From Nocardioides sp. TF02-7 (GTDB taxonomy: Bacteria; Actinomycetota; Actinomycetes; Propionibacteriales; Nocardioidaceae), in contig NZ_CP092535.1 of assembly GCF_022437945.1 (NCBI RefSeq), positions 4,452,001 to 4,516,000 of the forward strand: a stretch of DNA of 64,000 bases, written 5' to 3'. Made by a program: the position numbers and the translations under genes. Positions 17,878-28,252 of this stretch are shown here, one piece after another. Under the pieces are notes generated by a model. That model was given only the letters and a program-made list of their open reading frames with translations, did not search any database and was not told the origin of the DNA. The stretch's first letter is position 1. Each line of letters begins with the position of its first letter.

Positions 17878-20561
17878 TCAGCCGGCCGCGGCACCGACGG
17901 CGGCGGTCACCGCGGCCAGGGCCTCGTCGATCCGCGAGGCGTCGCTGCCGCCGCCCTGCGCGACGTCGGCCTTGCCGCCGCCGCGACCGTCGACGTAGGG
18001 CGCCACCGTGCGGACCAGGTCGTTGGCGGACACACCGCGGTCGCGGGCGAGGTCGTTGACCGCGGCGACGACCGACACCTTCCCCGTCGGCCGCACCGAT
18101 CACGACCACGACGCCCGGCGCGTCGGCGGGCAGCCGGCCGCGCACGTCGAGCGCGAGTGTGCGGACGTCGCCGCCGCCGGCGCCGTCGACCCGGTGGGCG
18201 ACGACCTTGACACCGGCCACGTCGGCGGCGTCGGCCGCCAGCGCGGCGCCGCTGGCGAGCAGCTGGGCCAGCCGGATCCGCTCGACCTCCTTCTCGGTGC
18301 GGCGCAGCCGCTCCACCAGGTCAGCTCACCCGCCCGACGAGGTCGTCGGGCTGGGTCTTGAGCAGGGTCGACAGCCGGCTGACCACGTCGCGCTCGCGGG
18401 CGAGGTAGCCGAAGCCCTCCACGCCGGTGAGCGCCTCGATCCGCCGGTTACCCGAGCCCACCGAGGACTCGCCGGTGACCACGATCGTGCCGATCTGGCT
18501 GGCGTGGTCGACGTGGGTGCCGCCGCACAGCTCGCGGGACCACGGGCCGCCGATCTCCACGACGCGGACCTTCTGGTCGTCGTAGGTCTCGCCGAAGAGG
18601 GCGAGCGCGCCCCACTCCTTCGCCTCGGCCAGGGTCATGTACTGCCACCCGACCGGGAGGTCGGCGCGCAGCGCGTGGTTGGACACCTGCTCGATGTCGC
18701 GGAGCTGCTCGGCGGTGAGGCCCGAGAGCCACCCGAAGTCCAGCCGCAGGTAGCCCGGCCGGTTGTAGGACCCCGACTGGAGCGCCGAGGGGCCGAGCAC
18801 CTCCCGGAGGGCGGCGTGCACGACGTGGGTGCCGGAGTGCGCCTGCCGGGCACCCGTGCGCCACTCGGGGTCGACCTGGGCGTGGAGCGTCGAGGAAGGG
18901 TCGAGCTCGCCGTCCACGACCCGCACCTGGTGCACGACCAGCCCGCGGACCGGGCGCTGCACGTCGACGACCTCGAGCCGACCGCCGTCGAACTCGATGA
19001 TGCCGGCGTCCGCGACCTGCCCGCCCGACTCGGCGTAGAACGGCGTGCGGTCGAGGACGACCTCGCCGATCTCGCCGTTGCCGAGCGTGGTGACCGGTCG
19101 GCCCTCCCGCAGCACCGCGAGCGCCCTCGACTCGGTCTCGAGGGTCTCGTAGGCCAGCCACTCGGTGGGGCCGTGGTCGTCGAGGATGCCGCGGTAGACC
19201 GACGTGTCGGCGTGCTGGCCCTTCTTGGCGCGCGCGTCGGCCTTGGCCCGCTCCCGCTGCTCGGCCATCAGCCGGCGGAAGCCGTCCTCGTCGACCGAGA
19301 GGCCCTGCTCGGCGGCCATCTCCAGCGTGAGGTCGATCGGGAACCCGTAGGTGTCGTGCAGGGCGAACGCCTTCGAGCCGGGGAGCACCCGGCTCTCCTG
19401 CGCCTTCACCTCGGAGGCGGCCAGGTCGAAGATCTGGGTGCCGGCCTGGAGGGTCTTGCGGAAGACCTCCTCCTCGGCGTAGGCGACCCGCGAGATGCGG
19501 TCCCAGTCGGTGTGCAGCTCGGCGTAGGTCTCGCCCATCTTGTCGCGGCTGATCGGCAGCAGCTCGGGCAGCGCCGGGTCGTCGTAGCCGAGGAGGCGCA
19601 TCGAGCGGACCGCGCGGCGGAGCAGCCGCCGCAGTACGTAGCCGCGGGCCTCGTTGCCCGGGGTGACGCCGTCGCCGATCAGCATCATCGAGCTGCGCAC
19701 GTGGTCGGCGACGACCCGCAGCCGGACGTCGTCGGTCGGGTCGGCGCCGTACTTCCGCCCGGTCAGCTCCTCGGCCCGCTCGATGACGGGGAACATGACG
19801 TCGATCTCGTACATGTTCTCCTTGCCCTGGAGCAGGAACGCCACCCGCTCGAGGCCCATGCCGGTGTCGATGTTGCGCTTGGGCAGCGAGCCCGCGATGT
19901 CGAAGTCCTCCTTCGACCGCACCGCGGAGAGCTCGTCCTGCATGAACACCAGGTTCCAGAACTCCAGGTACCGGTCCTCGGCGGTGAAGTCGCCGTCGGG
20001 CCCGTAGGCGGGGCCCCGGTCGATGAGGATCTCCGAGCACGGGCCGCCGGGGCCCGGGACGCCCATCGACCAGTAGTTCTCCTTCTTGCCGAGCCGGATG
20101 ATCCGGTCGTCGGGGAGGCCGGTGACCCGGCGCCACAGGGCGACCGCCTCGGGGTCGTCGACGTAGACGCTCGGGTAGAGCCGGCTCTCGTCGAACCCCC
20201 ACCCGCCGTCGGCGACCGGCTTGGTGACGAGCTCCCAGGCGAGCTCGATGGCGCCCTCCTTGAAGTAGTCGCCGAACGAGAAGTTGCCGCACATCTCGAA
20301 GAACGTGCCGTGCCGCGTGGTCCGGCCGACGTCCTCGATGTCGGGGGTGCGGATGCACTTCTGCACGCTCGTGGCGCGGGGGTACGGCGGCGTCTCCTGC
20401 CCGAGGAAGTAGGGCTTGAACGGCACCATGCCCGCGTTGACGAACAGCAGGTTGGGGTCGTCGAGGAGCAGCGACGCCGAGGGCACCACCGTGTGGCCGG
20501 CGGCCTCGAAGTGGGCGAGGAACCGCCGCCGGATCTCGGCCGTGCTCAGTCCGTCGTCCAT
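17878..20561 (-). CDS. alaS: Alanyl-tRNA synthetase (two apparent indels)
   Basis: 893 residues after repair. Class II catalytic core at the N-terminus (RFLAHFEAAGHTVVPSASLL, RHGTFFEMCGNFSFGDYFKE, NTGMGLERV), then the editing domain with zinc ligands in HSGTHVVHAAL and CGGTHVDHASQIG, then the C-terminal oligomerisation segment with RGGGKADVAQGGG. The frame breaks near 18321-18326 (one extra base before DLVERLRRTEKE) and in CCCC at 18082-18085 (one extra). ATG at 20561 overlaps the upstream DUF6167-like stop (TGATG). Confidence 0.96.
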
Positions 20562-20836
20562 CAGCTGTTGCCTTCCTTCTCCTGGTCGGTCTTCTGCTCG
20601 ATCTCCCGGGGGCCGCGTCGCGCGGCGGCCACCTCGTAGCGCCGGCGCAGGTCCTGCTCCGCGTCGGCCATCCCCTGGCCGACCTCCTCGCGGAGCAGCC
20701 GCACGCCGACGACGGCGGCGCCGACCCGGTCGCGCATCCCGTCGACGGTGAACGCCTCGACGAGCCGGCGCACCTTCACGACGCCGTAGACGCCGGCGGC
20801 GGCGCCGGCGGCGAACCACGCGCCGCGCCCGATCAC
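20561..20836 (-). CDS. Small DUF6167-like membrane-associated protein
   Basis: 91 residues. A short hydrophobic Ala/Gly helix at residues 5-22 (AWFAAGAAAGVYGVVKV) is followed by a charged, probably coiled-coil region and a polar tail ending EKEGNS. It looks like the DUF6167 proteins found beside alaS in many actinobacteria; the function is unknown. It is coupled to alaS by TGATG and probably shares its transcript. Confidence 0.75.
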   Translation of the reverse strand: MIGRGAWFAAGAAAGVYGVVKVRRLVEAFTVDGMRDRVGAAVVGVRLLREEVGQGMADAEQDLRRRYEVAAARRGPREIEQKTDQEKEGNS

Positions 20837-20861
20837 GGTCCGCTCCCCCGGGCCGGGCCGA

Positions 20862-21383
20862 TCATCCGGCCACGTCCGTCAGCGGTACGGCGGCCCGCTG
20901 CCGGTCCGCGACCTCGCGGCGGGCCCGGCGGAGGTCGGTGCGGCGCTGCCTGCGGGCCCGCTTGACCTCGCGGCGCATCTCCGCACGGATCCGGTGGCGC
21001 ACCTCCGGCGACAGCGCCCGTCGCAGCCCGGCGGCGAGCGACACCGTGCGGATCAGGCTCTCGCGCAGGAGGATGTCGGCGAAGACCGGTGCCGGCAGCG
21101 CCGGTGCGTCCCCGTCGTCGTGCCCGAGGTCGGTGATGACGTACTCCTGGTCGTCGCGCACGACGAGGTCCGGGGCGGTGCGCCCCGCGACCGCGCCCTC
21201 CAGCGCCGTCAGCTGGGCGCGCAGCTCCTCGGCGTCGCGGGCGGCCGACGCCAGCAGCTCCTCGGTGCGGCGCCGCGAGCGCCGCACCGACAGCACCAAC
21301 CCGGCCACCGCGACCAGCAGGACCACGAGGCCGCCGGCGGTCGCGACGGCCAGCCAGGTCGGCACCGCCAGCTCGCTCGTCAC
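20862..21383 (-). CDS. Hypothetical single-pass membrane protein
   Basis: 173 residues. One membrane helix at about residues 9-33 (TWLAVATAGGLVVLLVAVAG), then a helical, heptad-like segment (RTEELLASAARDAEELRAQL) and an arginine-rich C-terminus. Not recognised beyond a general resemblance to small coiled-coil membrane proteins located between rarA and alaS in related genomes. It starts 11 bp after the rarA stop. Confidence 0.7.
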   Translation of the reverse strand: MTSELAVPTWLAVATAGGLVVLLVAVAGLVLSVRRSRRRTEELLASAARDAEELRAQLTALEGAVAGRTAPDLVVRDDQEYVITDLGHDDGDAPALPAPVFADILLRESLIRTVSLAAGLRRALSPEVRHRIRAEMRREVKRARRQRRTDLRRARREVADRQRAAVPLTDVAG

Positions 21384-21394
21384 AGTGGGCGAGC

Positions 21395-22858
21395 CTATCG
21401 GTTGGCCCGTGGCGCGGATGAGGGGTCAACCCCGGCGGGGCCGGTGCCGCGGATGATGCTCCGGATCCGCTCCCAGCGCTGCTTCACGGCGCCCTCCGCC
21501 CCCAGCTCGGTGGGCCGGTAGTACGCCGCGTCGGCGACGACGTCGGGGGCGTACTGCTGCTCGGCGATGCCGAACGGCTCGTCGTGGCTGTACTTGTAGC
21601 CGACCCCGTGGCCGAGCTTCTTCGCACCGCCGTAGTGGGCGTCCCGGAGGTGCGGCGGGACCGCGCCCACCTTGCCGGCCCGGACGTCGGCCAGCGCGGC
21701 GCCGATGGCCGTGGTGACCGCGTTGGACTTCGGGGCCACGGCGAGCGCGACCGTGGCGTGCGCGAGGGTCAGCTGGGCCTCCGGCATCCCGATCAGCTGC
21801 ACCGTCTGCGCCGCAGCCACGGCGGTGGGCAGCGCGGTCGGGTCGGCGAGCCCGATGTCCTCGCTGGCGAGGATCATCAGCCGGCGGGCGATGAAGCGGG
21901 GGTCCTCGCCGGCCTCGATCATCCGGGCGAGGTAGTGGAGGGCCGCGTCGGCGTCGGAGCCGCGCACGGACTTGATGAACGCGCTGACGACGTCGTAGTG
22001 CTGGTCGCCGTCGCGGTCGTAGCGCACGGCCGCCCGGTCGGCCGCGGCCTCCGCCGTCTCCAGGGTGATCGGGGTGGGGCCGTCGTCGGCCGGTTCACCG
22101 GTCGTCCGGACGGTGGTCTGCGCGGCCCCGGCCGCCGCCTCCAGGTAGGTCAGCGACCGTCGCGCGTCGCCGCCGGCGAGCCGCACGATGTGCTCCCTGG
22201 CCTCGTCGTCGAGCAGGAACCGGCCGGCCAGGCCGCGCTCGTCGGCGACGGCCCGCTCGACGACCTCGCGGATGTCGTCGTCGGTCAACGACTCGAGCCG
22301 GAGCAGGAGGCTGCGGGAGAGCAGGGGCGAGATGACGCTGAACGACGGGTTCTCGGTCGTCGCCGCGACCAGCGTCACCCACCGGTTCTCGACGCCAGGC
22401 AGCAGGGCGTCCTGCTGGGCCTTGCTGAACCGGTGCACCTCGTCGACGAACAGCACCGTCTCGCGGCCGGAGCGGACCAGCTCGGCGCGCGCGCCGTCGA
22501 TCGCCGCCCGCACCTCCTTGACCCCTGCCGCCACCGCCGAGACCTCGACGAAGCGGCGGCCGGTCTGGCGGCTGAGGATCGAGGCGATCGTGGTCTTGCC
22601 GGTGCCGGGCGGTCCCCACAGCAGGAGCGACATCGGCCGGTCGCCCTCGACCAGCTGGCGCAGCGGCGACCCTGGTGCCCGCAGCTGCGGCTGCCCCACC
22701 AGCTCGTCGAGCGAGCGCGGCCGCATCCGCACGGCCAACGGCGCCGCCGCGTGCGCGGCGTCGGTCAGCGAGCCCGCGGAGCCGCCGCCCCCGTGGGCCG
22801 GCGGGGCGCCCGCTACCTCGAACAGCCCGTCGTCAGGAGCGGCCAATCGTCTTCGCAT
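21395..22858 (-). CDS. rarA: Replication-associated recombination protein A (AAA+ ATPase)
   Basis: Intact, 487 residues. Clamp-loader-like AAA+ protein acting at stalled replication forks. Walker A LLLWGPPGTGKTTIAS, Walker B LFVDEVHRFSKAQQDALL, sensor 1 AATTENPSF, then the MgsA C-terminal tetramerisation part (SVRGSDADAALHYLARMI, ASEDIGLADP, PPHLRDAHYGGAKKLGHG). ATG at 22858 lies 26 bp inside the 3' end of the upstream oligopeptide transporter ATPase gene, so expression is likely coupled to it. Confidence 0.95.
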   Translation of the reverse strand: MRRRLAAPDDGLFEVAGAPPAHGGGGSAGSLTDAAHAAAPLAVRMRPRSLDELVGQPQLRAPGSPLRQLVEGDRPMSLLLWGPPGTGKTTIASILSRQTGRRFVEVSAVAAGVKEVRAAIDGARAELVRSGRETVLFVDEVHRFSKAQQDALLPGVENRWVTLVAATTENPSFSVISPLLSRSLLLRLESLTDDDIREVVERAVADERGLAGRFLLDDEAREHIVRLAGGDARRSLTYLEAAAGAAQTTVRTTGEPADDGPTPITLETAEAAADRAAVRYDRDGDQHYDVVSAFIKSVRGSDADAALHYLARMIEAGEDPRFIARRLMILASEDIGLADPTALPTAVAAAQTVQLIGMPEAQLTLAHATVALAVAPKSNAVTTAIGAALADVRAGKVGAVPPHLRDAHYGGAKKLGHGVGYKYSHDEPFGIAEQQYAPDVVADAAYYRPTELGAEGAVKQRWERIRSIIRGTGPAGVDPSSAPRANR

Positions 22859-24124
22859 CCAGGTCGAACCAGGTGTCGGCGTAGCCGGGCTGCTCGACCA
22901 GGTCGGTCACCGGGGAGGCCCCGGGGTCGGGCTGGCCCGCGGAGTCGACGCCGAGGAGCCGGGCGGTCAGCGGCTCGTAGGGGTGCTCGCCGAGCCGGCC
23001 GGGGAAGTGGCAGGCCACCTTGTGCCGCTTGCCGATCTGGATCAGCGGCGGCTCGTGCGTCGCGCAGATCTCCTTCGCGATCGGGCACCGGGTGCGGAAC
23101 CGGCAGCCGGACGGCGGGTCGATCGGGCTCGGCACGTCGCCGGAGAGGCGGATCCGCTCCCGGCGGCCGCCGGTCACCGCCTGCTTCACGTCGGGCACCG
23201 CCGACAGCAGCGCCTGCGTGTAGGGGGTGGTGGGCGTTGCCGTAGATGCTGTCGCGGTCGCCGATCTCGACGATCTTGCCGAGGTACATCACCGCGACCT
23301 CCGGGCAGAAGTGCCGGACGACCGCGAGGTCGTGCGCGATGAAGAGGAACGCGACGCCGAACTCCTTCTGGATGTCCTGGAGCAGGTTGATGACCTGCGC
23401 CTGGATCGACACGTCGAGCGCCGACACCGGCTCGTCGGCGACGAGCAGCTAGGGTTGAGCGTCAGCGCCCGGGCGATGCCGATGCGCTGCCGCTGACCGC
23501 CGGAGAACTCGTTGGGGTACCGGTTGTAGTGCTCGGGGTTGAGGCCGACGACCTCGAGCAGCTCCTGGACGCGCTTCTTGACCTGGTTGCGCGGCACGAT
23601 GTCGTGCACGGCCAGCGGCGCACCGACGATCGCTCCCACGGTCTGCCGCGGGTTCAGCGAGGTGTAGGGGTCCTGGAAGATCATCTGCACGTCGCGCCGC
23701 ACCGGCCGCAGCTCGCGGTTGGAGAGCTTCGCGAGGTCGACGCCGTCGAACGTCATCGAGCCGCCGGTCGGCTTGTAGAGCCGGGTGATCAGGCGGCCGG
23801 TCGTCGACTTCCCGCAGCCGGACTCGCCGACCAGGCCGAGCGAGCCGCCCTTCGGCACCTCGAACGAGATGCCGTCGACGGCCTGCACGTGGCCGATCGT
23901 GCGCCGCACCAGGCCGGTGGACTTCACGGGGAAGTACATCCGGAGGTTCTCGACCGTCAGCACCGGCTTCGCGTCGGGGGTCCCGCTCCGCGGCCGCGTG
24001 GGCGTGGTCGGCCAGCTCGTCGAACGCCTCGGGCTGCTCCTCCTCCAGCGCCACCTGGACCTCGTCGGTCTCGGTGCCGAGCTCGGGGGCCTCACTCACC
24101 CGCTCGGGGGTGGTCGTGGCTCAT
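22833..24124 (-). CDS. Oligopeptide/dipeptide ABC transporter ATP-binding protein, OppF-like (four apparent indels)
   Basis: 429 residues after repair. Walker A LVGESGCGKSTTGRL, Q-loop MIFQDPYTSLNPR, signature NEFSGGQRQRIGIARAL, Walker B LLVADEPVSALD, H-loop FIAHDLAVVRH, and the OppD/F C-terminal cysteine motif CRFRTRCPIAKEIC that can bind an Fe-S cluster in relatives. Breaks: GGGGG 24106-24110 (extra), GGGGG 23976-23980 (extra), near 23446-23452 (missing), GGGGG 23223-23227 (extra). The true start is ATG at 24124, overlapping the OppD stop as ATGA. It has an unusually long acidic N-terminus of about 45 residues. Confidence 0.88.
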
Positions 24125-25228
24125 CGGGTCTCCTCAGCAAGCTCGGGGGCGATCTCGGGGAGCACCTCGGCCTCGTAGATCGCGTCGGGGTTCGCGATGT
24201 GGCAGCGCTTCAGGTGGTCTCCCCGCGCTGACCGGGGAGTGAGCTCGGGCAGCACGGTCGTGCACAGATCGCCCGGCACCTTCGACCGGTGCGTGCACCG
24301 CGGGTGGAACGGGCACCCGCTCGGCGGCGCCAGCAGGCTCGGCGGGTTGCCGGGGATCGGGATCATCCGCGCGCTCGTGTCCGAGGTGACGTCGGGGGAC
24401 GCTGGAGAGGAGGCCCCAGGTGTAGGGCATCTCCGGGTGCACCAGGACCTCCTTGCCGGGCCCGTACTCGACCGCCCGGCCGGCGTACATCACCAGCACG
24501 TCGTCGGCCATCTCGGCGATCACGCCGAGGTCGTGGGTGATGATGATGACCGCGGAGTTGAACTCGCGCTGCAGGTCCTGGAGCAGGTCGAGGATCTGCG
24601 CCTGCACGGTGACGTCGAGGGCCGTGGTCGGCTCGTCGGCGATGAGCAGCGACGGGTCGTTGATCAGCCCCATCGCGATCATCGCGCGCTGCCGCATGCC
24701 CCCGGAGAACTGGTGCGGGTAGTCGTCGACCCGGCGGTCGGGCCGCGGGATGCCGACCCGGTCGAGCATCTCGACCGCCTTGCGGCGGGCGTCGCGCTTC
24801 GTCGCCTTCGGGTGGTGGACGAGGTAGGCCTCCTCCAGCTGCTGGCCGACCCGGTAGAACGGGTGCAGCGCCGCCAGCGCGTCCTGGAAGATCATCGCGA
24901 CGTCGTTGCCCCGCAGCTTGCGCATCTGCGCCTCCTGCATGCCGACGATCTCCTCGCCGCGCAGCCGGATGGAGCCGCTGATCCGCGTCGACCGCGGGTC
25001 GTGCAGGCCGAGCACGGCCATGCTCGACACCGACTTGCCGGAGCCGGACTCACCCACGATGCCGAGGGTCTTGCCGACCTCCAGCTGGTAGCTGAGCTCG
25101 CGGACCGCGGTGACCTCGCCGTCCTCGGTCGGGAACCGGACGGTCAGGTCCTCCACGACCAGCAGCGGTCCGTCCACGGAGCCTCCCTCGGGCTTGGTGG
25201 GGCTGGGGCGCTTGTCCAGGCTGGTCAC
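24121..25228 (-). CDS. Oligopeptide/dipeptide ABC transporter ATP-binding protein, OppD-like (one apparent indel)
   Basis: 368 residues after repair of GGGGG at 24394-24398. Walker A IVGESGSGKSVSSMAVLGL, Q-loop IFQDALAALHP, signature HQFSGGMRQRAMIAMGL, Walker B LLIADEPTTALDVT, H-loop IITHDLGVIAEMAD, and C-terminal CPFHPRCTHRSKVPGDLC, the cysteine-rich OppD tail. GTG at 25228 overlaps the permease stop as GTGA. With OppF it would form the ATPase heterodimer driving import. Confidence 0.9.
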
Positions 25229-26232
25229 GACAGCCTCACCCGCGGGTCGAGGACGCTGTAGACGACGTCGACGACCAGGTTGGAGATGATGAGCACCGCG
25301 GCGCCGAACAACGCCGTTGCCGAGACGATCGGCAGGTCCTTCTGGTTGACCGCCTGCAGCGCCCACAGCCCGATGCCCTCGATGTCGAAGATCCGCTCGG
25401 TGAAGATGGTGCCGGCCAGCAGCGTGCCGAAGTCGATGCCGAAGATCGTGATCACGGGCACCAGCGCCGAGCGCAGCCCGTGCTTGTAGACGACCCGGTT
25501 GGCGGTCAGGCCCTTGGCCTTCGCCGTCCGGATGTAGTCCTCCCCCAGCACCTCGACCATCGAGCCGCGCGTGTAGCGGGTGTAGGAGGTGCAGCCGAAG
25601 ATGCCGAGCGCGATCCAGGCCAGCAACAGCCCGGAGAACCACTTCGCCGGGTTGTCGGTGATCGGGAAGTAGCCGGTCTCGGCGAACAGCGGGATCTCCC
25701 ACGTGATCGTCAGGAACAACCACACCAGGAGGGCGAACAGGTAGTACGGGATCGAGCTCACCACGAGGAACCCGGAGACGAGCGCCTTGTCACCCAGCGT
25801 GCCGCGTCTTCGGGCGGCGGCGATGCCGATGGGGATGCCGAGCAGCAGGTAGAGCGCGGCACCGCCGACGGCGACCGAGATCGTCGCCGGCATCCGCTCC
25901 TTCATCTCCTCGAAGACGGGGCGGACGGTGAAGTAGGAGTAGCCCAGGCACGGTGCGTTGCACTCGAGCTGCTGGTTGCCGAACTGCACCTCGCGGCCCG
26001 TGAACAGGCCGTCGAGGAACTTGCCGTACTCCTCGTAGACCGGGTTGTTGTAGCCGAGGTTCTCCTTGTAGACCTCGAACCGCTCCGGCGTGCACCGGTT
26101 GCTGGTCTGGCTGTCGCAGACCACCCGGGCGGGCTCGGAGGGGCCGTACCAGAAGAGCACGAAGATGGCCATCGAGACCAGGAACAGCACCACGACGCCG
26201 GAGATCAGGCGCTTGACGATGTATGCGAACAA
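25225..26232 (-). CDS. Oligopeptide ABC transporter permease, OppB-like
   Basis: Intact, 335 residues. N-terminal membrane helix (YIVKRLISGVVVLFLVSMAI), a long external segment of about 75 residues, then five more helices with the ATPase-coupling loop YIRTAKAKGLTANRVVYKHG. The external segment contains four cysteines (VVCDSQTSNRC, ECNAPC), so disulfides are possible. It is separated from the oppA-like gene by 150 bp holding a strong hairpin. Confidence 0.92.
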   Translation of the reverse strand: MFAYIVKRLISGVVVLFLVSMAIFVLFWYGPSEPARVVCDSQTSNRCTPERFEVYKENLGYNNPVYEEYGKFLDGLFTGREVQFGNQQLECNAPCLGYSYFTVRPVFEEMKERMPATISVAVGGAALYLLLGIPIGIAAARRRGTLGDKALVSGFLVVSSIPYYLFALLVWLFLTITWEIPLFAETGYFPITDNPAKWFSGLLLAWIALGIFGCTSYTRYTRGSMVEVLGEDYIRTAKAKGLTANRVVYKHGLRSALVPVITIFGIDFGTLLAGTIFTERIFDIEGIGLWALQAVNQKDLPIVSATALFGAAVLIISNLVVDVVYSVLDPRVRLS

Positions 26233-26295
26233 CTGGTCCCTCCATCACGATTCAGGGCCGCCGCCCGGTCGTCCCCGGGAGCGGGCTCGCACCGG

Positions 26296-26328
26296 CCGGT
26301 GGGGGGTCCCTCGCGGGACCCCCACCGG
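26296..26328 (-). terminator. Strong intercistronic hairpin between the oppA-like and oppB-like genes
   Basis: CCGGTGGGGGGTCCC pairs with GGGACCCCCACCGG, 14 bp with one bulged G and a TCGC loop. There is no U tract. Sited after the binding-protein gene, it probably protects the oppA-like mRNA or partly terminates, giving more binding protein than permease, a common arrangement. Confidence 0.6.
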
Positions 26329-26382
26329 CACTGGTGGTTCGGGTCAGCAGCGCCGACCCGGGTTCGGATCACTCTACGTCGG

Positions 26383-28164
26383 TCACTCGGTGACGAAGAG
26401 GTCCTTGTAGTTGGGCGCACCCAGGGCGCCGTCACCCGTCGGGTTGCCGATCTTCTCGCCGAACGCGAACAGGTCGTTGCGGTAGGCGAGCGGGATCAGC
26501 GGGAAGTACTCCGTCAGGATCTCCTCGTCGAGCGCACCCCACGCGGCCGGCTGGTCCTCCAGCGGCATCTGCGGGATCTCGTCGAACTGGGCGTCCACGC
26601 CCTCCTCGGAGAAGAACGCGGTGTTGTAGGTCGCGCCCGTGCGCAGCAGCGACGGGAGCATCGTCAGGCCGGACGGCCAGTCGGAGCACCAGTTGACGCC
26701 ACGGAGGTTGAGCTTCTTGTTGGTCGGGTTGTCCGGGTCGGTCCAGACCGTGTAGAGCGAGGTCTCGATCGGGAACGGGTACTCCTTGACCGTGAAGCCG
26801 GCCTCCTCCAGACCGCGCTTGATCTGCTCCTGCGCGGCCTCGGTGGTCGGCGTACCGGTGTTGTACGCCATGTGGATCTCGAAGTCGCCGGGCTCGTAGC
26901 CGGCCTCGGACAGCAGCTCCTTCGCCCGCTCGGGGTCGTAGGTGATCTGCTCACCGTCGACGAAGACCTCCTCGCGGCCGCTCATGCCCGGGGGCATGAT
27001 CGAGCTCGCGGGGACCCGGGTGACGCCGGGAACCTCGCCCGACGCGGTCCAGACGCTCTCGTAGTCGTAGGCGTAGGCGAGGGCCTTGCGGACCTCCGGC
27101 TCGGTGATCTTGGTGTAGTCGGGCGCCCAGTAGCTCACGCACTGCGCCGACTGCTGCACCAGGCGGTCGCCGAGGGCGTCGACGAAGTCCTGGTAGTTCT
27201 CCGAGGTGATCGAGGCCGACAGCGCGGTCTGCGACTCGGTGTTGCCGCTGAGCATCAGCTCGTCGGTCTGGGTCGGGTCAGCAGCGAACTTGAAGACCCA
27301 GCGGTCCGGGTACTGGTGGCGGGCCGGGTCGGACTCGGGCACCCAGGCCTCGTTGCGCACCAGGACCAGCTCCTCGCTGGGCCGGAACGACTCGACCTTG
27401 TAGGGGCCGTTCGACAGCGGCTTGCGGCCGTAGGCCGGCGGCTGCGAGGCGTTGCCCAGCGGCGCCGGGCCCATCGCCATGAACGCGCCCCAGTAGTCCA
27501 TGTCGGGGAACGAGGTGGACATCCGGATGGTCACCGTGCGGGCGTCGTTGTCGAAGGTGACACCCTCGAAGTTCTCGGCCTCCTTGGGCTCCGAGTACGG
27601 GCCGTCGTACTCGTCGGCGCCCTCGAAGAAGTGCTCGGTGTACTCGGTGCCCGGGCCGGACGGGAACGTCGAGGAGTCGAACGACCGCTCGATGCCCCAC
27701 GCGACCTCCTCCGCGGTGATCGGCGCGCCGGTCTCCCACGTCGCGTTGTCGCGGATCGTGAAGGTCCACTCAGTGAAGTCCTCGTTGGGCGAACCGAGGT
27801 CCTCAGCGAGGTCGGGGACGAGGATCATCTCGCCGCTCTCCGGGTCACGCGCGTACTGCGTGAGCGACCGGTGCGTGAGCGCCTGCTGGATCGAGTTGCC
27901 CGTGACGGACCAGCCGTTGGTCGGGTCGAGGTCCTCGGGTCCCGGGTCGTCGGGGTGGTAGACGGTGATCGTCCCGCCCTGCTGCGCACCCTCGATCTCG
28001 GGAGCGGGCCCCTGGCGATCCGGGTCCTTGTCGATCGTCTCCGAGGCGTCCTCGAACTCGCGGTTGTCGCTTCCGCCCTCGGGCCCGTCGCCTCCGCCGC
28101 ACGCGGCGAGGGTGACCAGGGCCGCGCTGGTGGCGAACGCGGCAAGTGCCTTGGTCCGTCTCAT
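26383..28164 (-). CDS. Peptide-binding lipoprotein of an ABC transporter, OppA-like (SBP family 5)
   Basis: Intact, 593 residues. Lipoprotein signal with lipobox LVTLAAC, then an acidic linker. Family 5 solute-binding fold: GGTITVYHPDDPGPEDLDP, EVAWGIERSFDSS, GPYKVESFRPSEELVLVRNE, EVRKALAYAYDYESVW and the C-terminal YFPLIPLAYRNDLF. It would capture oligopeptides outside the membrane and pass them to the permease pair. ATG at 28164 has purine-rich AAGGAGAAAGG upstream. Ligand not predictable. Confidence 0.93.
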   Translation of the reverse strand: MRRTKALAAFATSAALVTLAACGGGDGPEGGSDNREFEDASETIDKDPDRQGPAPEIEGAQQGGTITVYHPDDPGPEDLDPTNGWSVTGNSIQQALTHRSLTQYARDPESGEMILVPDLAEDLGSPNEDFTEWTFTIRDNATWETGAPITAEEVAWGIERSFDSSTFPSGPGTEYTEHFFEGADEYDGPYSEPKEAENFEGVTFDNDARTVTIRMSTSFPDMDYWGAFMAMGPAPLGNASQPPAYGRKPLSNGPYKVESFRPSEELVLVRNEAWVPESDPARHQYPDRWVFKFAADPTQTDELMLSGNTESQTALSASITSENYQDFVDALGDRLVQQSAQCVSYWAPDYTKITEPEVRKALAYAYDYESVWTASGEVPGVTRVPASSIMPPGMSGREEVFVDGEQITYDPERAKELLSEAGYEPGDFEIHMAYNTGTPTTEAAQEQIKRGLEEAGFTVKEYPFPIETSLYTVWTDPDNPTNKKLNLRGVNWCSDWPSGLTMLPSLLRTGATYNTAFFSEEGVDAQFDEIPQMPLEDQPAAWGALDEEILTEYFPLIPLAYRNDLFAFGEKIGNPTGDGALGAPNYKDLFVTE

Positions 28165-28252
28165 CCTTCCAGCCTTTCTCCTTGTTTGCGCGCCCGGTGG
28201 TGCGGGCGCGACATCTGTGTGCCGACGTGTGTGTCGACGTCCAGGTCCACGG

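Noticed and set aside
18336..18361. Separate small gene at the 3' end of alaS
   Set aside because: The pieces in three frames join into the normal AlaS C-terminal domain after two single-base fixes.
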